Source: CAYMJO01 sp964391305
GTDB lineage: Bacteria > Patescibacteriota > CALEFQ01
DNA length: 22,740 bases
Assembly: GCA_964391305.1 (NCBI GenBank)
Contig: CAYMJO010000010.1
Location: 1-22,740, forward strand
Reading direction: 5' to 3'
Notes under the pieces: model-generated
Told to the model about the DNA's origin: nothing
The model's input: only the letters and a program-made list of their open reading frames with translations
The model's database searches: none
Program-made: the position numbers and the translations under genes
Part shown: positions 14,060-19,998 of the stretch, piece by piece
How the letters are laid out: each line of letters opens with the position of its first letter
How positions within the stretch are numbered: the first letter of the stretch is position 1

Positions 14060-14752
14060 TTATGTCCAAGATTTCTTTTTTAGCGCCTCTTCCGCCGCTT
14101 TGGTTTGAGCGTCTTGTTTGCTTGCACCTTCTCCAATTCCCACTTGCTCCTTTCCAATATAAGCACCCACCGCGAAATATTTATTGTGATCCGGACCATG
14201 TTCTTTGAGAACTTTGTAAGTGGGAGTGATGCCCGTTTTTTCCTGTGACAATTCCTGGAATTTGCTTTTGGGGTCTATAAAAAGTTTTTTTTCTATAATT
14301 TGCGGCAGTTTTACTATCAAATTCTTTTTTATGAAAACTTTCGCGGCCTCATATCCCTTGTCCAAATATATTGCGCCAACGACTGCCTCAAAACAGTTCG
14401 CGAGCAGAAGCTCTCTTGCTCTTCCCTTGTCCTTTTGCTCGCCGCGGCTTAGGTATAAATACTTTTCGAATTCAAGCTTCCTCGAGATTTTTGATAACAT
14501 ATTGCCGTTCACAAGGCTAGATCTCCAGTTGGTAAGTTCCCCTTCGGGATTGGGATATTCGCCGTAGATATACTCGGTTACTATAAGTTCGAGCACCGCA
14601 TCTCCCAAAAATTCCAGCCGTTCATTGTTCTCCAGCGGAAAATTACGATTTTCGTTGAGAAAAGATCTGTGAATAAAAGATTGCTGTAACAGTTTTTTGT
14701 TTTTAAAAGTTACTCCTAATTTTTTTTCAAGCTTGTTGAAATTTCTTTCCAT
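14060..14752 (-). CDS. rnc: Ribonuclease III
   Basis: RNase III cleaves double-stranded RNA and matures rRNA precursors. I start at the ATG 14750-14752 (230 residues), preceded by a weak GGAAG; an upstream TTG adds 11 residues. The endonuclease domain has HRSFLNENRN, the signature NERLEFLGDAVLEL (43-56) with the metal-binding acidic residues, and the second acidic site around ANCFEAVVGAIYLDKG. The dsRNA-binding domain covers about 155-228, with DPKSKFQELSQEK, TPTYKVLKEHGPDH and GEGASKQDAQTKAAEEAL. Length is normal. It follows nusB and precedes the pilin gene by 43 nt. A perfect 17-nt palindrome lies 31 nt upstream of the ATG. Confidence 0.97.
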   Translation of the reverse strand: MERNFNKLEKKLGVTFKNKKLLQQSFIHRSFLNENRNFPLENNERLEFLGDAVLELIVTEYIYGEYPNPEGELTNWRSSLVNGNMLSKISRKLEFEKYLYLSRGEQKDKGRARELLLANCFEAVVGAIYLDKGYEAAKVFIKKNLIVKLPQIIEKKLFIDPKSKFQELSQEKTGITPTYKVLKEHGPDHNKYFAVGAYIGKEQVGIGEGASKQDAQTKAAEEALKKKSWT

Positions 14753-14783
14753 GATTTTACTTTCTTCCAGCGGCAGCTTTCCC

Positions 14784-14800
14784 AACGCATCAAATGCGTT
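14784..14800. repeat. Perfect 17-nt palindrome upstream of rnc
   Basis: AACGCAT (14784-14790) and ATGCGTT (14794-14800) flank a 3-nt centre. It lies in the 150-nt nusB-rnc gap. It could be an operator, or a double-stranded RNA site for autoregulatory cleavage by RNase III, a control known for rnc in Escherichia coli. The function here is unproven. Confidence 0.5.
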
Positions 14801-14902
14801 ACGAAAGTCGTGGCTAGATGTTTTAAGTTTAGAGATAGACGGTCTGATATTTAGCTGGGAAAATGGGAAAATTTTTGAAATATATTTTTTAGATCTTATA
14901 TT

Positions 14903-15328
14903 TTAAATTTTAGTTTTTTCCATCTTTTTGTAAATTGTTCCAAGCACTCCGTTTACAAATTTGCCCGATGATTCGCCGCCGAATTTTTTGGCGAGTTCAA
15001 TGGCTTCGTTGATTGCAACTTTAGGCGGGATTTCTTTCGTATGCTTCAGTTCGAAGACTCCGATGCGAAGAATATTTCTGTCTATGGTGGTAATTTGGCT
15101 TATTGGCCATTCAGGCGCGGACTTTTCAATGATCTTATCAATTTGAGTTTTATGGTCCAAAATTCCCTGTATGATTTGATGAATGAAATGTTTGTCTTGT
15201 ATGCCGGGACCGAATTCCTTTGCGTTCCTTTTTATGATGCTGTTGAGATTTTTTTTCTTGCAACCTGAAAAATCCCATTCATATAAAGATTGAAGTGCGA
15301 TCGTTCTTGATAAATGACGTGAAGGCAT
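14903..15328 (-). CDS. nusB: Transcription antitermination factor NusB
   Basis: NusB binds boxA RNA with ribosomal protein S10 and supports antitermination in rRNA operons. I choose the ATG 15326-15328 (141 residues): MPSRHLSRTIALQSLYEWDF is the family start. A longer frame from a TTG at 15358 would read ten residues out of a palindromic repeat and should be ignored. The all-helical domain is complete, with IDKIIEKSAPEWPISQITTI, DRNILRIGVFEL, PPKVAINEAIELAKKFGGE and the conserved end SGKFVNGVLGTIYKK. It lies between rpmF and rnc on the same strand. With the promoter upstream of rpmF, rpmF-nusB-rnc is likely one operon. Confidence 0.96.
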   Translation of the reverse strand: MPSRHLSRTIALQSLYEWDFSGCKKKNLNSIIKRNAKEFGPGIQDKHFIHQIIQGILDHKTQIDKIIEKSAPEWPISQITTIDRNILRIGVFELKHTKEIPPKVAINEAIELAKKFGGESSGKFVNGVLGTIYKKMEKTKI

Positions 15329-15333
15329 AAAAT

Positions 15334-15404
15334 GTTCTAATTGTTCCAATCGTTCCAAAGGATTTTTTTAAAACAATACTTGGAACAGTTTGAATAATTA
15401 GAAC
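15334..15404. repeat. Palindrome with 25-bp arms between rpmF and nusB
   Basis: The left arm (15334-15358, beginning GTTCTAATTGTTCCAATCG) and the right arm (15380-15404, ending TGAATAATTAGAAC) pair at 21 of 25 positions around a 21-nt loop. It fills nearly the whole gap between the rpmF stop and the nusB start. Each arm contains GTTC..AA motifs in near-tandem. Confidence 0.75.
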
Positions 15405-15415
15405 TTCCGGAGTGG

Positions 15416-15646
15416 TTATTTGTTTCTGTCCTTTCGCGCTTTTTTCTTTGCCGCTGCCTTTGCTTTATTTTTTTCGATTTTAAGAATGTCTCGATCTTTG
15501 TAAAAACCACAGTCGGGACAGACTATGTGAGGCAGAATTGTGGCTTTGCATCTTGGGCATTTTGTAAGATTCGGACGTTTGAGCGCATGATGCGAACGTC
15601 TTTTATTTCTGCGGGATTTTGGAGTTTTTTTCTTTGGGACAGCCAT
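15416..15646 (-). CDS. rpmF: Large ribosomal subunit protein bL32
   Basis: bL32 is a small zinc-ribbon protein of the 50S subunit. The 76 residues start MAVPKKKTPKSRRNKRRSHH, the standard opening. Two cysteine pairs, KCPRC and VCPDC, form the zinc ribbon at about residues 29-48, so this is the zinc-binding form. The end is a Lys/Ala-rich helix of about 20 residues, somewhat longer than usual. The ATG is 15644-15646. Its promoter lies just behind gyrA, and nusB follows after a palindrome. Confidence 0.97.
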   Translation of the reverse strand: MAVPKKKTPKSRRNKRRSHHALKRPNLTKCPRCKATILPHIVCPDCGFYKDRDILKIEKNKAKAAAKKKARKDRNK

Positions 15647-15718
15647 AGATTTGTTTGAAGTGCCCGGTTTATTTGTTTGCCTCCCAGACCTTGAGGAGTG
15701 TTGCTTGCGGCAGGCGGG

Positions 15719-15780
15719 CTTGAAATATCCTAGTATGCTTATCTTGAATATGCGATGCGTGCATTCTAGACATTTTCAAG
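15719..15780. repeat. Imperfect palindrome in the rpmF leader
   Basis: The arms CTTGAAA-tatc-CTAG-t-ATGC (15719-15738) and GCAT-t-CTAG-acat-TTTCAAG (15761-15780) pair at 15 of 20 positions. The right half, read on the minus strand, matches the repeat at 8318 (CTTGAAAATGTCTAGAATGC against CTTGAAATGTCTGAAATGCG). It would form at the very 5' end of the rpmF transcript. Confidence 0.6.
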
Positions 15781-15788
15781 TATTTCGA

Positions 15789-15817
15789 AGTATATCTCAC
15801 TTTTTTCCAATTGACAA
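15789..15817 (-). promoter_or_regulatory. Promoter of rpmF-nusB-rnc
   Basis: On the minus strand TTGTCA (15812-15817) and TATACT (15789-15794) each match consensus at five of six positions, with the ideal 17-nt spacing. It starts 3 nt after the gyrA stop codon. Transcription from about 15782 gives a leader of about 135 nt containing the palindrome at 15719-15780. Confidence 0.65.
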
Positions 15818-15819
15818 GC

Positions 15820-18255
15820 TTAAATCACGGTAACGCTTGCAATCTTGTCTCCAGAATCTAGTCTCATGATGCGTACTCCCTGTGTTGCTCTTCCCAGAAT
15901 TGATATGTCCTTTATATGTGTTCTTATAACTTGTCCGTTGGCTGAAATGACTAGTATGTCGTATTTTTGCTCTTCCCCCGATAGTATTTTCATGGATACG
16001 AGTTTTCCCGTCTTTGCCGTTATTTTCGTTGTTTTTATGCCCGATCCGCCGCGTCTTTGAATTTTGTAGCTCTTCAAATCCGAACGTTTGCCGTACCCGT
16101 TCTCCGATATTGTCAAAACTTGAAGACTTTTCTCTTTTTTGAGGACATCCATTCCAATAACTTTGTCATCGCCTTTCAGTCGGATGCCCCTTACTCCGAA
16201 CGCGTTTCTTCCCATGGGCCTTATGTCTTTTTCTTTGAATCGTATCGCCTGGCCTTTTGCAGTCACGATCATGATTTCATTGTTCCCCGTTGTTGCTTCA
16301 ACCCAGCGAAGCTCATCGTCCTTCTTGAGTTTTATCGCGATAAGCCCGGAGCGACGCACATTTTCAAAGCCTCCGATATCAACTTTTTTAGTAAGCCCTT
16401 TCATGGTTGTCATCGCTAGAAAACGTACATCACGTTTTTCTTTGTCAAGATAAATCACTCCAGTCACCTTTTCCTCGCTGGAAAGTTGTAGAAAATTGAC
16501 GATTGCCTGTCCCTTTGCTTGGCGTGTCGCCTCCGGGATTTCGTAAGCTTTTGTTTGGAAAACTCTGCCCTTGTTTGTGAAAAATAGAATATTACTATGA
16601 GACATTGTCCAGAAAAGTCTCTCGATGATATCCTCCTCTTTCATTTTCATTCCCTGTACTCCCTTGCCTCCGCGCCTTTGCGTTTTGTAGGTTTGGGTCA
16701 CCATTCTTTTTATATAGCCGCCTTTTGTCATAGAAATTATTATTTCTTCATTTGGCACCAGATCTTCTTCGGCAAACGTTCCGGCTTTATGTTTGAAAAT
16801 TTTTGTTTTTCTACCATCTCCGAATTTTTCTTTTAGTTCTAAAATTTCTTTTTTTATAATCTGTAAAATTTTCTTTTTACTTTTTAAAATTTCCTCAAGT
16901 TCTTTTATAAGTGCGAGTTTCATTTTTAATTCGTCCGCAATTTTCTTTTGTTCAAGACCTGCCAGAGTTTGCAGTTTCATCTCTAAAATGGCGGTTGATT
17001 GTTTTGCCGTTAGCTTGAATTTTTTAATCAGATTGTTATGCGCTATTTCTTTCGTTTTTGAGGCCTTTATTGTCTTTATCACGGCATCGATATGGTCGAG
17101 CGCTTTTTTAAGACCTTGCAGAATGTGGGCTCTGTCCTTCGCTTGTTTGAGCTCGAACTTAGTTCGTCTGGTCACGACTATAACTCGGTGGCTTATATAT
17201 TGTTCAAGTAAAGATTTTAAATTCAAAACGCGAGGCTGTATTCCATCGATCAACGCCAGCATGTTGAAATGAAATGCCGTTTGAAGGTCGGTGAGTTTAT
17301 AAAGTCTGTTTAGGACTTTCTTAGGATAGGCATCCTTTTTGAGCTCTATGACGATTCGTATGTCTTCTTCCCTTCCAGATTCGTCTCTGATATCTTTTAT
17401 TCCTAGGATTTTTTTATCCTTAACCAGAGTTGCTACCTTTTCTATGATAGTGGCTTTGTTGGCTTGGTATGGAATTTCAGAAACAATGATTTTAAAGGCT
17501 CCCTTTTTGCCTTCGACTATTTCCGTTTTTCCTCTCACGACAATGCTTCCCCTGCCTGTCGCGTAGGCGTTTTTCAAAGCCTCAATATCGTAAATTTGTC
17601 CGCCAGTTGGAAAATCAGGTCCCTTTATGAAATTCAAAAGATCTTCCGTGTCCGCGTCGGGATGATCTATTAAGTGAGTGATTGCGTCAATCACTTCAGA
17701 AAGATTATGAGGTGGAATATTGGTTGCCATGCCGACGGCAATGCCGATTGATCCGTTTGTTATGAGTTGTGGAAACCTCGCTGGAAGCACGGATGGCTCC
17801 TTTCGTGTGGCGTCATAATTGTCTCGGAAGTTCACGGTTTGCTTATCCAAATCTTTGAGCATTTCCTCTGTTATTTTCTGCATTCTTGCTTCTGTGTATC
17901 GCATTTGCGCCGGCGGGTCGCCGTCGATCGAGCCGTAGTTTCCCTGACCGTCTACCAGCGGATAGCGCATCTTAAAGTTCTGCGCGAGGTGAACCATCGA
18001 TGGGTAGACGATTGCCTCTCCGTGTGGATGATAATTTCCGCTGACATCGCCCGCGATCTTTGCGGACTTTCGGAACTTTGCGGAATGTGTGAGCCCAAGA
18101 TCGTTCAGCGTGACCAAAATACGCCGGTGCACCGGCTTTAATCCATCTCTCACGTCTGGAAGCGCTCTGTTTACGATCACGCTCATGGAATAGTCAAGAA
18201 ACGAGTCTTGCATCTCTTGGATTATTTCGCGGGTTTTTATTTTTCCGATAAACAT
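15820..18255 (-). CDS. gyrA: DNA gyrase subunit A
   Basis: GyrA is the DNA-cutting and wrapping subunit of gyrase, which introduces negative supercoils. The 811 residues span the whole family. The N-terminal breakage-reunion domain has PDVRDGLKPVHRRIL and the catalytic tyrosine Tyr120 in AQMRYTEARM. The C-terminal beta-pinwheel carries the canonical GyrA box QRRGGKG at 526-532, which separates it from ParC, and a second box-like QRRGGSG at 733-739. The quinolone region reads HPHGEAIVYP (76-85), with Ala81 and Pro85 where Escherichia coli has Ser83 and Asp87. The acidic C-terminal tail of some GyrA proteins is absent. The ATG 18253-18255 gives the family start; no Shine-Dalgarno is present. 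gyrB is not in the window. Confidence 0.97.
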   Translation of the reverse strand: MFIGKIKTREIIQEMQDSFLDYSMSVIVNRALPDVRDGLKPVHRRILVTLNDLGLTHSAKFRKSAKIAGDVSGNYHPHGEAIVYPSMVHLAQNFKMRYPLVDGQGNYGSIDGDPPAQMRYTEARMQKITEEMLKDLDKQTVNFRDNYDATRKEPSVLPARFPQLITNGSIGIAVGMATNIPPHNLSEVIDAITHLIDHPDADTEDLLNFIKGPDFPTGGQIYDIEALKNAYATGRGSIVVRGKTEIVEGKKGAFKIIVSEIPYQANKATIIEKVATLVKDKKILGIKDIRDESGREEDIRIVIELKKDAYPKKVLNRLYKLTDLQTAFHFNMLALIDGIQPRVLNLKSLLEQYISHRVIVVTRRTKFELKQAKDRAHILQGLKKALDHIDAVIKTIKASKTKEIAHNNLIKKFKLTAKQSTAILEMKLQTLAGLEQKKIADELKMKLALIKELEEILKSKKKILQIIKKEILELKEKFGDGRKTKIFKHKAGTFAEEDLVPNEEIIISMTKGGYIKRMVTQTYKTQRRGGKGVQGMKMKEEDIIERLFWTMSHSNILFFTNKGRVFQTKAYEIPEATRQAKGQAIVNFLQLSSEEKVTGVIYLDKEKRDVRFLAMTTMKGLTKKVDIGGFENVRRSGLIAIKLKKDDELRWVEATTGNNEIMIVTAKGQAIRFKEKDIRPMGRNAFGVRGIRLKGDDKVIGMDVLKKEKSLQVLTISENGYGKRSDLKSYKIQRRGGSGIKTTKITAKTGKLVSMKILSGEEQKYDILVISANGQVIRTHIKDISILGRATQGVRIMRLDSGDKIASVTVI

Positions 18256-18298
18256 ATATAAAGTTAGAAGTTCAAAAAATTGTGAATTTGTTGAGTTT

Positions 18299-18323
18299 CC
18301 TGCCGATATGCAGATGCTTCAAA
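18299..18323. repeat. Left copy of an inverted repeat pair around an unknown gene
   Basis: CCTGCCGATA then TGCAGATGCTTCAAA. The reverse complement of this sequence recurs, with a longer middle, at 18951-18984 on the other side of the 18346-18945 gene. The shared ends are CCTGCCGATA (10 of 10) and ATRCTTCAAA. Confidence 0.5.
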
Positions 18324-18345
18324 TATTTCGAGCTCCTTGTAAATT

Positions 18346-18945
18346 TTATATATCGAATCCATAACTCCATTGTTCTTCTCCCCCTTCGGAAGAAACCTCT
18401 CTTATTTCGAATCTCTCAATTTTTTCCTCCGAGCTTTTGGGAAATTCTATCTCTAGATTTTTTTCACCGTATGGTTCTATCCATTGTTCAATTTCTGAAG
18501 GAATTTCCTTATTTCCCTGTACTGTGACAAATTTTTTCAGAGAAATTTTCTTATCTGAAAAATTCTTGAGGCGAAGCGAGATATTAGCTTTGTCCGAGGT
18601 CTCTTCTATTACACTGGATGTCGCTTCAACATTGTTTTTGATCTGGGATGTTTCCTCAAGATCCGTCTTTGTCTCATTTGTTGTTTCTTCCATGGATTCT
18701 TGCAGATTTTTTTTCTCTTCTTTGTAAGTACTGACGAAGTTCCCGATTTCGGCGATTGTACTTTTTGATTCTTGTGTGATTTCTTTAGAGGCAAAATCAT
18801 CCGTCGATATGTCATCTATTTCATATTTCAAAAAAAACATTATCCAAAGCAAGGCGACTATTGTCAAGACGCTTCCAGCCGCTATCCATGTTATTTTGAC
18901 TCGCGTTTCCCGCGGCTTTTTTTGAAGATTAGAAAAAAATGACAT
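18346..18945 (-). CDS. Single-pass membrane protein, function unknown
   Basis: A 199-residue protein I do not recognise. I start at the ATG 18943-18945 (MSFFSNLQKKPRETRVKITW); a longer frame begins 16 codons earlier but those codons come from a palindromic repeat. One membrane helix (about 18-38) follows a basic N-terminus, so the bulk is probably outside. Residues about 60-115 are polar and rich in Glu, Thr, Ser and Lys, possibly a stalk. The end (about 118-199) looks like a beta-sandwich with alternating hydrophobic residues (ISLRLKNFSDKKISLKKFVT, KNLEIEF, RFEIREVS). Near-identical inverted sequences lie on both sides of the gene, so it may have arrived as a cassette. It is between the MBL gene and gyrA on the same strand. 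Confidence 0.7.
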   Translation of the reverse strand: MSFFSNLQKKPRETRVKITWIAAGSVLTIVALLWIMFFLKYEIDDISTDDFASKEITQESKSTIAEIGNFVSTYKEEKKNLQESMEETTNETKTDLEETSQIKNNVEATSSVIEETSDKANISLRLKNFSDKKISLKKFVTVQGNKEIPSEIEQWIEPYGEKNLEIEFPKSSEEKIERFEIREVSSEGGEEQWSYGFDI

Positions 18946-18950
18946 ATATT

Positions 18951-18984
18951 TTGAAGTATGCGTGAGTGCTCTGTCTATCGGCAG
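18951..18984. repeat. Right copy of the inverted repeat pair
   Basis: Begins TTTGAAGTATGCGTGAGTGC and ends CTATCGGCAGG (to 18985). It is the inverted partner of 18299-18323. It also overlaps a local hairpin: GTATGCGTGAGTGC (18956-18969) against GCATTTCACGTATTC (18985-18999) with small bulges. The start of the 18346-18945 gene and the last codons of the MBL gene lie against this element. Confidence 0.5.
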
Positions 18985-18989
18985 GCATT

Positions 18990-19625
18990 TCACGTATTCA
19001 ATATCACGACTTCTGTCCCCTCGACAGGAATATCTTTTTTAAGCACTCTCAATTTCGGCTTGGGCTGTGTTTTCGCGGCTCCGATTGCCTTGAGAAATTT
19101 GCTTACGTTCGCCATGTCGATCTTAAGCCCGGGAATTTTGTAATGCATTGGGATTACAATTCCAGGCTCGATCTGATTCACGACATCGACAGCCTGTTTG
19201 CCGTCGATCGTATATGTTCCCCCAACGGGCACGAGCAAAATGTCCACGCCATCTATCTTGTTTTCCTGTTCTTCGTTCAAAGAGTGTCCTAAATCTCCAA
19301 GATGACAGATCCGGATGTTTTCTATCTCTATGATGAAAATTGTGTTTGTTCCCCGAAGCGTTCCCTGTTTGTCGTCGTGAAAAGATTCAATTCCTCGCAG
19401 TAAAACGCCTTTTGCTTCGTATTCTCCCGGCGTGTCAAAAATCAGAGGGTTATTTTTGATTTGGTTTGTAGCGTTGTGGTCATGGTGTTCGTGACTGCAT
19501 GTCACAATGTCCGCGCTCGTTCTCGGCGGCTTTATTCCAAGGCTCTTATCAAAAGGATCCGTAATTAGAGTTACGTCTTTTGATATGATTTTGAAACAGG
19601 ATTGTCCGAGCCAAAATAAATTCAT
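18990..19625 (-). CDS. UlaG-like metallo-beta-lactamase-fold hydrolase
   Basis: A 211-residue MBL-fold enzyme of the short metal-dependent hydrolase group related to the UlaG lactonase. Metal ligands are visible: SHEHHDH (44-50), a further histidine in GIESFHDD, HLGDLGH with the bridging aspartate, and PMHYK near the end. The segment LVPVGGTYTIDGKQAVDVV is also typical. These enzymes act in the cytoplasm and no signal peptide is present. The natural substrate is unknown. The ATG is 19623-19625. It has its own promoter in the divergent region and is the first gene of the minus-strand run. Its stop codon lies within a repeat. Confidence 0.9.
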   Translation of the reverse strand: MNLFWLGQSCFKIISKDVTLITDPFDKSLGIKPPRTSADIVTCSHEHHDHNATNQIKNNPLIFDTPGEYEAKGVLLRGIESFHDDKQGTLRGTNTIFIIEIENIRICHLGDLGHSLNEEQENKIDGVDILLVPVGGTYTIDGKQAVDVVNQIEPGIVIPMHYKIPGLKIDMANVSKFLKAIGAAKTQPKPKLRVLKKDIPVEGTEVVILNT

Positions 19626-19692
19626 TTAGTTGGTTTCCAACCAGTGGGCAAGATGATCAAGTTGGTTATGGTTCTTGTCTATTTACCTCGTC

Positions 19693-19721
19693 ATTCTAGC
19701 AATTTTAAAGGTCCTTGTAAA
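19693..19721 (-). promoter_or_regulatory. Promoter of the MBL-fold hydrolase gene
   Basis: On the minus strand TTTACA (19716-19721) and TAGAAT (19693-19698) each match consensus at five of six positions with 17-nt spacing. Transcription would start near 19686 and leave a leader of about 60 nt. Confidence 0.65.
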
Positions 19722-19880
19722 GCCATCTGTTTTTTTAAAAAGCCCTCTTTTGGGTCTTGTTTTGTATGGTATTCAAAGCTTAGTTCGCGGTTCCCATTGT
19801 TGAGTTTTTTCTGTCTTAGATTATTATTTTTGATAAAGCCCGGCATTTTAGAACCGCGTACTGATGAGCGCTGTCGGCCT

Positions 19881-19908
19881 TTGACATTTTTACATGGTAT
19901 GCTAAACT
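19881..19908 (+). promoter_or_regulatory. Promoter of rpsA-tilS
   Basis: A perfect TTGACA (19881-19886), 16-nt spacer and TAAACT (19903-19908) preceded by TGC, an extended -10 feature. The start would be at about 19914-19916, giving a leader of about 85 nt before the rpsA ATG. Confidence 0.65.
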
Positions 19909-19912
19909 CAAT

Positions 19913-19984
19913 ATGCACTTCCCTTCTCTCTTTTTTAGCGGGAGCGGAGATGAAGTGATAATAATTAACCTTCGCTAATTTTTT
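19913..19984 (+). promoter_or_regulatory. rpsA leader: possible attenuator and short upstream ORF
   Basis: TTAGCG (19935-19940) and CGCTAA (19973-19978) form a 6-bp stem followed at once by six T (19979-19984), ending 14 nt before the rpsA start. An ATG at 19913-19915 opens a 21-codon frame (begins MHFPSLFFSGSG) whose TAA stop is the last part of the right arm. The promoter would place the transcript start almost on this ATG. Both readings are inference; the 32-nt loop makes the stem weak. Confidence 0.35.
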
Positions 19985-19998
19985 AATAAAAAACTTTT

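Larger units (their letters stand above)
19626..19998. other. Divergent intergenic region between the MBL gene and rpsA
   Basis: These 373 bp hold promoters for both directions and no convincing gene. Contents in order: a small hairpin TTGGTT/AACCA near the MBL start, the minus-strand MBL promoter (19693-19721), a terminator-like ACCC/GGG hairpin with a T-run on the minus strand (about 19734-19756), a perfect 8-bp inverted repeat CGCGGTTC/GAACCGCG (19786-19793 and 19851-19858), then the rpsA promoter and leader. The 8-bp repeat could close a 73-nt folded RNA or mark a protein site. Confidence 0.5.

Noticed and set aside
19691..19846. 51-codon minus-strand frame beginning MPGFIKNNNLRQKK
   Set aside because: It looks partly protein-like, but it overlaps the well-formed promoter of the MBL gene, contains a terminator-like hairpin and has no ribosome binding site or known domain.
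19644..19958. 104-codon plus-strand frame in the divergent region
   Set aside because: It spans the rpsA promoter and the inverted repeat, has no domain, and runs against the promoter layout.
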